From Tabrizicola sp. (GTDB lineage Bacteria; Pseudomonadota; Alphaproteobacteria; Rhodobacterales; Rhodobacteraceae), in NCBI RefSeq assembly GCF_022842145.1, contig NZ_JALHQD010000002.1:372001-436000 (forward strand): a DNA stretch of 64,000 bases, written 5' to 3'. Positions 14,986 to 23,404 of this stretch are shown in pieces (within the stretch, counting starts at the first letter, position 1; the number at the start of each line of letters is the position of its first letter). The notes beneath the pieces were generated by a model that saw nothing but the letters and a program-made list of their open reading frames with translations, was not told the DNA's origin and did not search any database. The translations under genes and the position numbers were made by a program.

Positions 14986-17901
14986 TCAGACCTTGCCCTT
15001 AAGGGCGAGAAGGGCCGCAAACGGGTTGTCGGGATCGATCGGCTTTTCGGCGCGGGGCGGGCGGGCCTCGTAGGACTTCTGCCGGTCGTCGCGCTGGGGC
15101 TTGCCGCCCTTGTAGTCGCCTTTCGGACGGTCGCCCTGGGGACGGTCGCCCTTGGGACGGTCGCCACGCGGGCGATCCCCTTGCGGGCGGTCGCCCTTGG
15201 GCCGATCACCTTGGGGCCGGTCGCCTTGCGGACGGTCACCTTGGGGCCGCTCGCCCTGGGGACGGTCGCCACGCGGTGCGCGGGGCGCTTCGCCTTCCTT
15301 GCGTTCGGGGCGCGGGGCACGCTCGGGACGCGGGCGGGGCTTCGGCGCCCAGGTGAAGGTGTAGAAGGCCTCCATCTCGGGTGCCGCAGGTTCGGCTTCG
15401 GGTTCCGGCGGCGGGGCCAGGATCGAGACTTCCTCGGGGATGGGCACGCCCGCTGCAATGGCGGCGGCGGCTTCGGCCGAGATTTCCGGGACCTTCGCGG
15501 CTTCGGCGGCTTTCACCTTGGCGCGTTCGGCCTTTTCGCCCTTGTAGCCCAGGCCCGCCATCAGGTCGGCGAACTGGTCGAGGGTCATGCCGGTGATCGA
15601 CAGCATGTCCGGCGTGGCTTCGAACCCGGCGCGCGAGTCCTTCTGGCGCAGGATGTCGGCGAGGCGTTCCAGCATGTCGATGCGGATCGCGCGGGTTCCG
15701 GCCGGGTGGTAGCCCGCCAGCGTGTAGTGCTGCTTCGGCACTTCCTGGACGTTGGGGATCGTCACCAGGCCCGGAGGCGGCGATTCGGGGAATTCCTGGA
15801 GGCCGTTCCACAGCGACCACAGCACCAGCCGCAGGCGGGTCGGGGCGGGCTTCAGGAGGGCGGGCAGGAAGATGGTGAACTGGCCGAAACGGACGCCGTG
15901 CTTGCGCAAGGCACCACGGGCTTCCTGGTCCAGCTCCTTGACCTCGGAGGCCACGGCCTCGCGCGGCAGGACGCCCATCGCCTCGGACAGGCGGAAGGCG
16001 AAGCCGCGGGCAAGGCCGGTCAGAGCCTCATCGCGGGCCATGGCGAGCAGGGGCTCGAACTGGGCGGCGACCTTGCGGTCGATGAAGTGCTGCAGGCGGC
16101 GGCGGACCTTTTCCACCACTTCCGGACCGGCTTCTTCGTCCACGAAGGCTTCGACTCCCGGTTTCGCGGGTTCGGCGCCCTTGACCAGCTTGCCCACCGC
16201 GTTGGTGCCCCACATGAGGCCACCCTGTTCGGTGAAGTCCAGTTCGGTGTCCGGCGCGTTGTAGAACCGGTCGGCGCGCAGGTGGAATTCCGGCTTCAGC
16301 GCCTGGATCGCGGCCTGGGCCAGCGTGCGGGCGGCATCGGGCGTCGCCGAGGCATCCTGCTTGAAGCGGAAGCCCTCCAGTTTCCCGGCGAATTCGCCTT
16401 CGACCGTCACTTCGCCCTTGTCATTCACTTCGGCCAAGAGAGCCTCCTTCTGCTTCAACCGGCGGAGCAGAACACTCGTCCGCCGGTCGACAAATCGTTG
16501 CGTCAGCGCCGCATGCAGCGCATCCGACAGGCGGTCTTCTACAGCGCGAGTCTCATCCCGCCAATGGCTTTCGTCTGCAACCCAGTTTTTCCGCTGGGTG
16601 ACGTAGGTCCAGGTGCGGATATAGGCCAGCCTGCGCGATAATGTGTCGATATCGCCGTCGGTCTTGTCGATGCGCTTGATCGCCTGCGCCAGCCAGTCCG
16701 AGGGGATGCGGCCCCCGCCAAGACCCCGGCCGACGAGGAATTCGAAGATCCGGGTCAGGAGGGCCGTGTGTTCGGGGCCGGAGGACGACCGGAAGTCCGG
16801 AATCCGGCAGACGTCCCAGAGAAGCTGCACGCGCTTTGCATCGGTCAGCTTGTCCTGCACTTCGGGCATGGCGGACAAGGCCTTGAGGGCCAGCACATCG
16901 TCGGCATCCCGCGCGCGGGTCAGCCATTCGTTGAAGGTGGGGGCCTCGAGGCTGCGGATCAGGCGGTCGGCCGAGCCGAAATCCATCGATTCGTTGCGCC
17001 AGTGCAGTTTCTTGACCGGGGCGAAGCGGTGGGTCTCGATGGCTTCGACGACATCCTCGTCGAAGGGCCGCGCTTCGCCGGTGACGCCGAAGGTTCCGTC
17101 TTCGGTGTGGCGGCCGGCGCGACCGGCGATCTGGGCCAGTTCCTGCGGATACAGCGCGCGCATCCGGCGGCCGTCGAACTTCACCGTCGAGGAAAACGCA
17201 ACGTGGCTGATGTCGAGGTTGAGGCCCATGCCGATGGCGTCGGTCGCCACCAGGTAATCCACGTCCCCGTTCTGATAAAGCGCGACCTGGGCGTTTCGGG
17301 TGCGCGGGCTGAGGGCGCCCATGACCACGGCGCAACCGCCTTTCTGGCGGCGGATCAGCTCGGCGATGGCATAGACGTTTTCCACCGAGAAGCCGACGAT
17401 GGCCGACCGTTCCGGCATCCGGCTGATCTTCTTCGACCCCGAATAGGTCAGCGTCGACATTCGGTCACGCTTGAGGAAGGTCACATGCGGCACCAGCCCC
17501 GCGATGGCCGCGCGCATGGTGTCGGACCCGAGGAACAGCGTCTCGTTCAGCCCCCGGGCGCGGAGGAGGCGGTCGGTGAACACATGGCCCCGGTCGGCGT
17601 CGGCGCAAAGCTGGATCTCATCGACCGCGACGAAATCGGCCCCGATCTCCAGCGGCATCGCTTCGGTGGTGCAGACCCAGTACTGGGTGCGTTCGGGGAC
17701 GATGCGTTCCTCGCCCGTGACCAGCGCCACCACGGACGGGCCGACCTTGGCGACGATACGGTCATAGACCTCACGCGCCAGAAGGCGCAGCGGCAGGCCG
17801 ATCACGCCTGTCCGGTGCGACAGCATCCGCTCGATCGCATGATGGGTCTTGCCAGTGTTCGTCGGTCCAAGGACCGCCGTCACCCGCCGCGGGGCGTCCA
17901 T
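14986..17901 (-). CDS. Suv3-like ATP-dependent RNA helicase with GDRP-repeat tail
   Basis: A 971-residue superfamily-2 helicase. Motif I is GPTNTGKT at 12-19, motif II is the unusual DEIQ at 94-97, and motif VI is QIAGRAGR at 257-264. These are signatures of the mitochondrial Suv3/bacterial Suv3-like group involved in RNA turnover. Residues from about 350 to 800 form the long C-terminal part. The last 100 residues hold about ten tandem GDRPQ/GDRPK units before a conserved-looking end (NPFAALLALKGKV). The gene follows the TPR gene by 3 bases and runs directly into the S4 gene, giving an RNA-related operon. Confidence 0.9.
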   Translation of the reverse strand: MDAPRRVTAVLGPTNTGKTHHAIERMLSHRTGVIGLPLRLLAREVYDRIVAKVGPSVVALVTGEERIVPERTQYWVCTTEAMPLEIGADFVAVDEIQLCADADRGHVFTDRLLRARGLNETLFLGSDTMRAAIAGLVPHVTFLKRDRMSTLTYSGSKKISRMPERSAIVGFSVENVYAIAELIRRQKGGCAVVMGALSPRTRNAQVALYQNGDVDYLVATDAIGMGLNLDISHVAFSSTVKFDGRRMRALYPQELAQIAGRAGRHTEDGTFGVTGEARPFDEDVVEAIETHRFAPVKKLHWRNESMDFGSADRLIRSLEAPTFNEWLTRARDADDVLALKALSAMPEVQDKLTDAKRVQLLWDVCRIPDFRSSSGPEHTALLTRIFEFLVGRGLGGGRIPSDWLAQAIKRIDKTDGDIDTLSRRLAYIRTWTYVTQRKNWVADESHWRDETRAVEDRLSDALHAALTQRFVDRRTSVLLRRLKQKEALLAEVNDKGEVTVEGEFAGKLEGFRFKQDASATPDAARTLAQAAIQALKPEFHLRADRFYNAPDTELDFTEQGGLMWGTNAVGKLVKGAEPAKPGVEAFVDEEAGPEVVEKVRRRLQHFIDRKVAAQFEPLLAMARDEALTGLARGFAFRLSEAMGVLPREAVASEVKELDQEARGALRKHGVRFGQFTIFLPALLKPAPTRLRLVLWSLWNGLQEFPESPPPGLVTIPNVQEVPKQHYTLAGYHPAGTRAIRIDMLERLADILRQKDSRAGFEATPDMLSITGMTLDQFADLMAGLGYKGEKAERAKVKAAEAAKVPEISAEAAAAIAAGVPIPEEVSILAPPPEPEAEPAAPEMEAFYTFTWAPKPRPRPERAPRPERKEGEAPRAPRGDRPQGERPQGDRPQGDRPQGDRPKGDRPQGDRPRGDRPKGDRPQGDRPKGDYKGGKPQRDDRQKSYEARPPRAEKPIDPDNPFAALLALKGKV
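15125..15274 (-). repeat. Ten tandem 15-bp repeats inside the helicase gene
   Basis: About ten imperfect 15-bp units with plus-strand consensus GGACGGTCGCCCTTG encode the pentapeptide GDRPQ or variants (GDRPK, GDRPR, GERPQ) on the minus strand. The period is a multiple of three, so copy changes keep the frame. The encoded tract is basic, Gly/Pro-rich and disordered, resembling RGG-like RNA-binding tails. Confidence 0.9.
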
Positions 17902-17904
17902 GAC

Positions 17905-18468
17905 TTAAAGCTCCTGACCCTCGGCCTCGGTCTCCAGACGCTCGATCGCTTCCGAGGCGCCCTGAAGATGGGGATGGATCGCGAGGGCAGCCTTGTAAAC
18001 CTCCAACGCACGGTCCGGCTTGCCGGTTTCCTCGAGAATCATCGCAAGCCCCGACAAGGCCCCGAAATGCCGGGGGTTCAGCGTCAGCACCTGGCCGATG
18101 TCTGCGACCGAAGGCCCGAACTCGCCCGCCATGTAATAGGCGGTCGCCCGCGCGTTCCAGGCCTCGGCGAAGCTGGGGGCGTGGTCGATGACGGCGGTGA
18201 AATGCTCGATCGCCTGGCCGGTTTCGCCCAAGGCCATCGCATCTTTCCCGCGCTGCAGCAGAAGATCCATCGCCGGAGAGCCGGATTTCGACCATTCGAT
18301 CCAGATTTCCGTCTCGATCCGGCCCGCCTCGGCTTCTTCGGCGGTCTTCAGGCGGTCGAACAAACCATCCAGCTTCGCGGTGTCCTCGGCAAACGCGACG
18401 GCGCAAGTCAGGAAAAGCGGCAAAAGTGCCGCAACGATACGATTGAGAATGGCAACTTTCACGCCCAT
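17905..18468 (-). CDS. Exported tetratricopeptide-repeat protein
   Basis: A 187-residue protein with a signal peptide (MGVKVAILNRIVAALLPLFLTCAVAFA cut in two parts by Leu/Phe residues; cleavage near 27). It contains roughly three TPR units from about 70 to 175 (AIEHFTAVIDHAPSFAEAW; ADIGQVLTLNPRHFGALS; ALEVYKAALAIHPHLQGA). TPRs mediate protein contacts, probably in the periplasm. It lies three bases before the helicase gene on the same strand although the compartments differ, so the pairing may only be transcriptional. Confidence 0.8.
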   Translation of the reverse strand: MGVKVAILNRIVAALLPLFLTCAVAFAEDTAKLDGLFDRLKTAEEAEAGRIETEIWIEWSKSGSPAMDLLLQRGKDAMALGETGQAIEHFTAVIDHAPSFAEAWNARATAYYMAGEFGPSVADIGQVLTLNPRHFGALSGLAMILEETGKPDRALEVYKAALAIHPHLQGASEAIERLETEAEGQEL

Positions 18469-18533
18469 ATCTTGAAACTAGACGATCCACGCCAGATTGC
18501 CAGAGGCGCCGGGGTCACGAAGGAGAGACTTTG

Positions 18534-18821
18534 ATGAGCGAAATGATTGATGCCGCCGTGAAGGCGCTTACTGCGAAATTGTCGGGCGGATTTGACGGCG
18601 TTGCCAAGTTCGTCATCCCGGGCGAGGGGGCGATCATGCTGGACCACGCCGGGGTGCGGTCGGGCGACGAAGAGTCCGACGTGACCCTGACCGCTGACGC
18701 CGACGTCTTCCGCGCGATCCTGGATGGCGAGATGAACCCGACGATGGCCTTCATGACCGGCAAGCTGTCGGTGGACGGCAATATGGGTCTCGCGATGAAG
18801 CTGGGTTCGGTGCTGGGGTGA
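18534..18821 (+). CDS. SCP2 sterol-binding domain protein
   Basis: A 95-residue protein consisting only of an SCP2-like lipid carrier fold: GGFDGVAKFVIPGEGAIMLD, DVTLTADADVFRAILDGEMNPTMAF and TGKLSVDGNMG. Such small proteins bind acyl chains or act as lipid carriers in the cytosol. AGGAGA lies just before ATG 18534. Its stop overlaps the GTG start of the lipase gene (GTGA at 18818), pointing to a lipid-related pair. Confidence 0.88.
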   Translation: MSEMIDAAVKALTAKLSGGFDGVAKFVIPGEGAIMLDHAGVRSGDEESDVTLTADADVFRAILDGEMNPTMAFMTGKLSVDGNMGLAMKLGSVLG

Positions 18822-19762
18822 AGGACGGCACGGTCTCCGAAGCTCCGTTCTACGCAGACCTGGCCGACGGGCCGCCGGGCGCCCACTGCGTCTGGCTGCA
18901 GGCCGGGGCGGCGCGGGTCCGCGTGGCCTGGTGGAAGGCGGGGGACAAGGGGACCATCCTGCTGTTGCCCGGCCGGACGGAGTGTGTCGAGAAGTACGGC
19001 CGCGCGGTGGGCGACCTGGTGGCGCGCGGCTTTTCGGTGATCACGATCGACTGGCGCGGGCAAGGGTTGGCGGACCGGGCCTTTCCGGACCGGATGGTCG
19101 GCCATGTCGGTGATTTCTCGGAATACCAGCAGGACTTCGACGCGATGTTGGCCGAGGCCACGCGCGCCGGCCTGCCGCACCCCTGGTTTCTCATGGCACA
19201 TTCGATGGGCGGCTGCATCGGGCTTCGCGCCCTGATGCGGGACCTGCCGATCCGTGCGGCGGTATTCTCGGCACCGATGTGGGGGATCGCGATGGCCGCC
19301 TGGCTGCGGCCCGTCGCGTCGGTGGTCGGTGCGCTGGCCCGTCCCCTGGGGATCGGGAACCGCTATGCCCCGACGACGGGCGGGCAGCCCTACCTCGTCA
19401 GCCAGCCCTTCGCGGGCAATGTCCTGACCACTGACCGCGACATGTGGGATTACATGCGCCGCCAGGTGGTCGAGGTGCCGGAGGCGGCGCTTGGCGGGCC
19501 GTCGATCACCTGGCTGAAGGCCGCGCTGAACGAATGCGCCGCGCTGGCGCGGATGCCCGCGCCACGGGTGCCGACGGTCTGTGCATTGGGGACCGCGGAA
19601 AAGGTCGTGGACGTGCCGCCGATCCATCTGCGGATGGCGGCATGGTCGAATGGCCAACTCGATCTTTACCCGGGGGCGGAGCACGAGATCATGATGGAAG
19701 GCCCCGCCGCCCGCGCTCGGTTCTTCGACCGCGCCGCCGCGCTGTTCGACGCGAACCGCTAA
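18818..19762 (+). CDS. pldB: Alpha/beta hydrolase, lysophospholipase/monoacylglycerol lipase type
   Basis: A 314-residue serine hydrolase. The nucleophile motif AHSMGG has Ser 129, the oxyanion region is LLPGRTECVEKYG near 48-61, and the DWRGQGLADR segment is typical of the PldB group. A catalytic His is likely in the LYPGAEHEIMME segment near the C-terminus. The GTG start overlaps the SCP2 gene. Inferred role: hydrolysis of lysophospholipid or monoglyceride, with the SCP2 protein as a possible lipid shuttle. It ends at a hairpin-rich inverted repeat. Confidence 0.85.
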   Translation: MKDGTVSEAPFYADLADGPPGAHCVWLQAGAARVRVAWWKAGDKGTILLLPGRTECVEKYGRAVGDLVARGFSVITIDWRGQGLADRAFPDRMVGHVGDFSEYQQDFDAMLAEATRAGLPHPWFLMAHSMGGCIGLRALMRDLPIRAAVFSAPMWGIAMAAWLRPVASVVGALARPLGIGNRYAPTTGGQPYLVSQPFAGNVLTTDRDMWDYMRRQVVEVPEAALGGPSITWLKAALNECAALARMPAPRVPTVCALGTAEKVVDVPPIHLRMAAWSNGQLDLYPGAEHEIMMEGPAARARFFDRAAALFDANR

Positions 19763-19768
19763 GGGGAC

Positions 19769-19963
19769 GGTGGGCGGATCGCCCACCCTACGCCTGCGTC
19801 CGGGGTTTTGACGGCAGGAGGCGTGACTGGGGTTTGTTGCAAGTCCACGCGGGCTGTGAACGCCCGCGTTAAACCTGTGGAAGCCTTTCGCGGTGGTACA
19901 ACCTTCCACCAGCATACTCACGGCAAGCAGGCGCGCAGGCGTAGGGTGGGCGATCCGCCCACC
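19769..19963. repeat. 195-bp intergenic element with 30-bp perfect inverted ends
   Basis: Bases 19769-19798 are the exact reverse complement of 19934-19963. Each arm itself holds a palindrome (GGTGGGCG...CGCCCACC). The 135 bases between hold another hairpin (ACGCGGGC/GCCCGCGT). The element fills nearly all of the gap between two convergent genes. No target-site duplication is obvious. It could be a REP/MITE-like repeat or a strong bidirectional transcription end. Confidence 0.8.
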
Positions 19964-19972
19964 CTCCCGTCG

Positions 19973-20746
19973 TCAGTTCCGCGCGTCCAGCTTCTGCTCG
20001 ATGGCGGTCAGACGCTCCATGACCTTGGCTTCGAAGACCTGGTCGCGCTGCTCTTCGGCTTCGCTGGAGGCCTCCTGCATCGAGCTGACGATCAGGCCGA
20101 CGATCAGGTTCAGCACGGCAAAGGTCGTGATCAGGATGAAGGGCACGAAGAAGGCCCAGGCATAGGGATAGACTTCCATCACCGGGCGCACGATCTCGCC
20201 CGACCAGCCTTCCAGGGTCATGATCTGAAAGAGCGTGAAGGACGTGGCGGTCAGACTGCCGAACCACTGCGGAAAGCTTGCCCCGAAGAGCTTCGTCGCC
20301 ATCACGGCGGCGATGTAATAGATGATCAGGATCAGAAGGAAGACCGACCCCATCCCCGGCAGCGCGCGGCCCAGACCGTCGACCACGCGGCGCAGGCTCG
20401 GCACTGCCGACACCACCCGCAGCACCCGCAGGATGCGCATAGCCCGCAGGACCGAGAAGCTGCCGGTGGCCGGCAGAAGCGAGATCCCGACGATGAGGAA
20501 ATCGAAGACGTTCCAGCCCGAGCGGAAGAAGCGCGGGCCAAGCGCGAAAAGCCGCAGGGCCAGTTCAACCACGAAGATCGCAAGGCAGATCCGGTCGATG
20601 GCAAGGATCAGCGTTCCGGCCCGGGACATCACCGCGGGGAAGGTCTCGAGCCCCAAGGTGACGGCGTTCACCAGGATGACCACGATGATGAAGCGCGCGA
20701 CCGCCGGGCGGTCGAGGAAATCGGCAACGGCGGCGCGGCGGGACAT
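19973..20746 (-). CDS. Bacterial voltage-gated cation channel (NaChBac/BacNaV family)
   Basis: A 257-residue six-transmembrane channel subunit expected to form a tetramer in the inner membrane. The voltage sensor S4 (VLRAMRILRVLRVV, arginines at 101, 104, 107, 110) is intact. The pore helix and filter read TLEGWS at 177-182, where characterised sodium channels mostly have TLESWS. The S6 segment ends near 222 and is followed by an acidic neck and a short coiled coil (EAKVMERLTAIEQKLDARN), as in BacNaV. The Ser-to-Gly change in the filter may alter selectivity. Confidence 0.92.
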   Translation of the reverse strand: MSRRAAVADFLDRPAVARFIIVVILVNAVTLGLETFPAVMSRAGTLILAIDRICLAIFVVELALRLFALGPRFFRSGWNVFDFLIVGISLLPATGSFSVLRAMRILRVLRVVSAVPSLRRVVDGLGRALPGMGSVFLLILIIYYIAAVMATKLFGASFPQWFGSLTATSFTLFQIMTLEGWSGEIVRPVMEVYPYAWAFFVPFILITTFAVLNLIVGLIVSSMQEASSEAEEQRDQVFEAKVMERLTAIEQKLDARN

Positions 20747-20824
20747 GGGACCTCGGCAACTTGGGACATTGCCGCCGATATGAGGTCGTCTGTCTGCCGC
20801 GTCCAGTCCCCGAGGACGGGAAAG

Positions 20825-21262
20825 CTAGTCCTGTGGCGCGCAGGTCGTGCAGCGCGTCAGGCTGCTTTGCAGATCGCGGGCGAATTCCATGCTGCGCCCG
20901 TCCGGTCCGGTCAGGACCAGCGTGCTGGCCGAGGACCGTTCCAGCCGGGTCATCTCCGAGAGGGCGGTGAAGTAGGTCTTCTCGTCGGCCAGCCGGTCGC
21001 AGGCCATGCGGGTGGCCCTTAGCGCGGGAAGGGCAAGATCGGGCAACGTGGCCCGGTTCTGCCCGCCGTAGCTGTTGCAGGGTGCCTTGCCCGCCACCGA
21101 GCCGTTCGCGTTCAGGGTCAGCGTTGCGGGGATGTCGACGACCTGGCCGTCGATGGCCAGAAGCTGCCATTCGACCCCTGTCGGGTCCGAGGTCGGGTCC
21201 TGGGCTTCGGCGGTGGTGCAGGCGGTCATCGCAAGGGCCGCAAAGAGGGGCAAAAGGCGCAT
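20825..21262 (-). CDS. META-domain (HslJ-like) lipoprotein
   Basis: A 145-residue lipoprotein with signal MRLLPLFAALAMTAC (Cys near 15). The mature part is a META domain: WQLLAIDG, LTLNANGSVAGKAPCNSYGG (core of the fold) and TRMACDRLADEKTYFTALS. HslJ-like proteins are linked to heat-shock or novobiocin resistance, but the mechanism is unknown. A pair of cysteines (TRCTTC) near the end could form a disulfide. It is transcribed alone, 78 bases from the channel gene. Confidence 0.85.
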   Translation of the reverse strand: MRLLPLFAALAMTACTTAEAQDPTSDPTGVEWQLLAIDGQVVDIPATLTLNANGSVAGKAPCNSYGGQNRATLPDLALPALRATRMACDRLADEKTYFTALSEMTRLERSSASTLVLTGPDGRSMEFARDLQSSLTRCTTCAPQD

Positions 21263-21303
21263 CGTATCGGCTCCGTCATTGGGTCAGATATCCCTTTGAC
21301 GCG

Positions 21304-21774
21304 TCAGAAGGCCTCGGGCTTGGCCTCGCGCGCCATGTGATCCAGCACGGCGTTGACGAACTTCGGCTCTTTCCCGTCGGGAAAGAAGGCCTTGGCCACG
21401 TCGACGTATTCGGTGATCGCCACCTTGGGCGGTGTGACCATGTCCACCAGTTCCGCCCCGGCCGCCCGAAACAGCGCCCGCAGGACCGGGTCGATCCGGT
21501 CGATCGGCCAGGTCACGACAAGCGCCCGGTCGGTCATCTGGTCGATCTTCGCCTGCCAGTTCACCGCTGATGCCACCACGGCGCGGAAGTGGTCGACGTC
21601 GCCCTCGGCAAACTCGCCTTCGTCGTAGGTCGCGCCGAAACGGTGCGTCTCGAACTCGCGGGTCACGGATTCGATCGTCTGGCCCGAGCTTTCCATCTGG
21701 AACAGCGCCTGCACGGCGTAAAGCCGGCTGGCGGATTTCATCTGGCGCTTTTCGTCGCGTTTGGCCGTGGTCAT
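21304..21774 (-). CDS. nusB: Transcription antitermination factor NusB
   Basis: A 156-residue all-helical RNA-binding protein of the NusB family (SASRLYAVQALFQMESSG; RALFRAAGAEL; KVAITEYVDVAKAFFP; KFVNAVLDHMARE). It works with NusE in rRNA antitermination. Start ATG 21774 overlaps the ribH stop (ATGA), the standard ribH-nusB coupling in proteobacteria. An upstream in-frame ATG at 21810 lies inside ribH and is less likely. Confidence 0.95.
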   Translation of the reverse strand: MTTAKRDEKRQMKSASRLYAVQALFQMESSGQTIESVTREFETHRFGATYDEGEFAEGDVDHFRAVVASAVNWQAKIDQMTDRALVVTWPIDRIDPVLRALFRAAGAELVDMVTPPKVAITEYVDVAKAFFPDGKEPKFVNAVLDHMAREAKPEAF

Positions 21775-22271
21775 GCCCGAAAACCGATCCCTTTGGATTT
21801 TCCGGCCCATTTGCGTGAAAGCGCCACAAGGTGCAAGGCCGCCGCAGCGGCACCACCGCCCTTGTTCTGCCCTGCCGCATCGGCCCGCACCTCGGCCTGG
21901 GCGCGGTTCTCCACCGTCAGGATGCCGTTGCCGATGCAGGCGCCCTGCAGACCCAGAAGGCTGATCGCGCGGGAGGAATCGTTGCAGACGGTGTCGTAAT
22001 GCGTGGTCTCGCCCCGGATCACGCAGCCAAGCGCCACGTAGGCGTCATAGTCGGCCAGCCGCTGAGCCATCGCGATCGCCGAGGGGATCTCGAGCGCGCC
22101 GGGAACTTCGACCAGCTCCACCTCGGCCCCGCAGGCCGCCCCCACCGCACGGGCCCCGGCGACAAGGTTGTCGGCGATGTCCTTGTAGTAGGGCGCGACC
22201 ACGATCAGCAGCTTCACCGGCTTGTCGAACGTGGGCAATGGCAGGGTGTAATGCGTCTCGGCGGTCGCCAT
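21771..22271 (-). CDS. ribH: 6,7-dimethyl-8-ribityllumazine synthase
   Basis: A 166-residue enzyme that joins the ribityl-aminouracil and the four-carbon phosphate from RibB to form lumazine. Typical blocks are VVAPYYKDIADNLVAGA, VPGALEIPSAI, ALGCVIRGETTHYD (catalytic His region) and GNGILTVEN. Length is slightly above average because of an N-terminal leader and an Ala-rich C-terminal segment. It lies four bases after ribB and overlaps nusB. Confidence 0.95.
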   Translation of the reverse strand: MATAETHYTLPLPTFDKPVKLLIVVAPYYKDIADNLVAGARAVGAACGAEVELVEVPGALEIPSAIAMAQRLADYDAYVALGCVIRGETTHYDTVCNDSSRAISLLGLQGACIGNGILTVENRAQAEVRADAAGQNKGGGAAAAALHLVALSRKWAGKSKGIGFRA

Positions 22272-22275
22272 CGCG

Positions 22276-23358
22276 TCAATCCTTCAGCGCGCGGGTGCCC
22301 GCGATGGTCAGGTCATAGCCTTCGAGGCCCACCAGCTTGGGCTGGACCGAGTTGGTCACAAGCGTGATCGCCGACAGCCCGAGGGCGGACAGGATCTGCG
22401 CGCCGATGCCGTACTGGCGAAGCGTCTGGGGCGACTGCTCGCCATCCTCGACCATCTTCATCGAGGTGTCGCGCAGCAGGACCACCGCCCCCCGTCCCTC
22501 GGCCGCGATGATGCGCATGGCGGCGGGCAGGTCGGACCCTTCGCCGAGGCCCAGCACGTCCTCGAGCGGGTTCAGCGCGTGGACGCGGACCAGCACCGGG
22601 TCAGGCGTGGAAAGGTCGCCCTTGGTCAGCACCACGTGGTCGGCACCCTGCAGGTCGTCGACGAAGACGCGCATCAGCCAGTCGCCACCGTGGACGGAGG
22701 TCACGGCCTTGACCGAGCGTTCCTTGACCAGGTTGTCGTGCTTGCGGCGGTAGGCGATCAGGTCCGAAATCGTGCCGATCTTGATCCCGTGCCGCTGGCC
22801 GAACTTGATCAGGTCCGGCAGACGACCCATCGTGCCGTCGTCGTTCATCACTTCGCAGATCACGCCCGAGGGGTTGAGGCCGGCCAGACGGCTGACGTCC
22901 ACCGCGGCCTCGGTATGGCCTGCCCGGACCAGAACGCCACCATCGCGCGCGCGCAGCGGGAAGATGTGGCCGGGGCTGGCGATGTCGGCCGCGCCCTTGG
23001 TCGGGTCCGTGGCCACCGCCACCGTCCGCGCCCGGTCGGCGGCGGAGATGCCGGTCGAAATGCCCTCGACCGCTTCAATCGACAGCGTGAAGGCGCTGGA
23101 ATGGCGGCTGGAGTTCTTCCGGTCCATCAGTTGCAGGCCCAGCTGGTCGACCCGTTCGGAGGTCAGGGCCAGGCAGATCAGCCCGCGGCCGTGCATGGCC
23201 ATGAAGTTGATGGCGTTCGGCGTGCACATCTGTGCGGGGATCACCAGATCCCCCTCGTTCTCGCGATCCTCGTGGTCCACGAGGATGAACATTCGCCCGT
23301 TGCGGGCGTCTTCGATGATCTCTTCCGTGGAAGAAATGGCGTCGGAAAATTCGGACAT
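22276..23358 (-). CDS. ribB: 3,4-dihydroxy-2-butanone 4-phosphate synthase fused to a degenerate GTP cyclohydrolase II domain
   Basis: A 360-residue protein. Residues 1-210 are an intact RibB domain: FILVDHEDRENEGDLVIPA with acidic metal ligands, MAMHGRGLICLALT, RAGHTEAAVDVSRLAG and PSGVICEVMNDDGTM. The C-terminal 140 residues align with GTP cyclohydrolase II, but the segment that should hold the three zinc cysteines reads HALNPLEDVLGLGEG with no cysteine, so that activity is very probably lost. Such RibB-hybrids (RibBX) are known in proteobacteria. A separate ribA would be needed and is not in the window. It is first in the ribB-ribH-nusB operon. Confidence 0.9.
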   Translation of the reverse strand: MSEFSDAISSTEEIIEDARNGRMFILVDHEDRENEGDLVIPAQMCTPNAINFMAMHGRGLICLALTSERVDQLGLQLMDRKNSSRHSSAFTLSIEAVEGISTGISAADRARTVAVATDPTKGAADIASPGHIFPLRARDGGVLVRAGHTEAAVDVSRLAGLNPSGVICEVMNDDGTMGRLPDLIKFGQRHGIKIGTISDLIAYRRKHDNLVKERSVKAVTSVHGGDWLMRVFVDDLQGADHVVLTKGDLSTPDPVLVRVHALNPLEDVLGLGEGSDLPAAMRIIAAEGRGAVVLLRDTSMKMVEDGEQSPQTLRQYGIGAQILSALGLSAITLVTNSVQPKLVGLEGYDLTIAGTRALKD

Positions 23359-23379
23359 GGGGGGTGCCTCGCAAGCTCT

Positions 23380-23404
23380 CCCGGCCCATGTATCGCGGGC
23401 CGGG
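23380..23404 (-). other. Perfect 8-bp hairpin in the ribB leader
   Basis: CCCGGCCC and GGGCCGGG flank a 9-base loop, ending 22 bases upstream of the ribB start codon and downstream of cobS. There is no T-run. It does not match the FMN riboswitch pattern. It may stabilise or regulate the transcript. Confidence 0.5.

Noticed and set aside
14785-16641. 618-codon plus-strand frame opposite the helicase
   Set aside because: It mirrors the helicase and its repeats (long VALGTVALGT tract) and has no family features.
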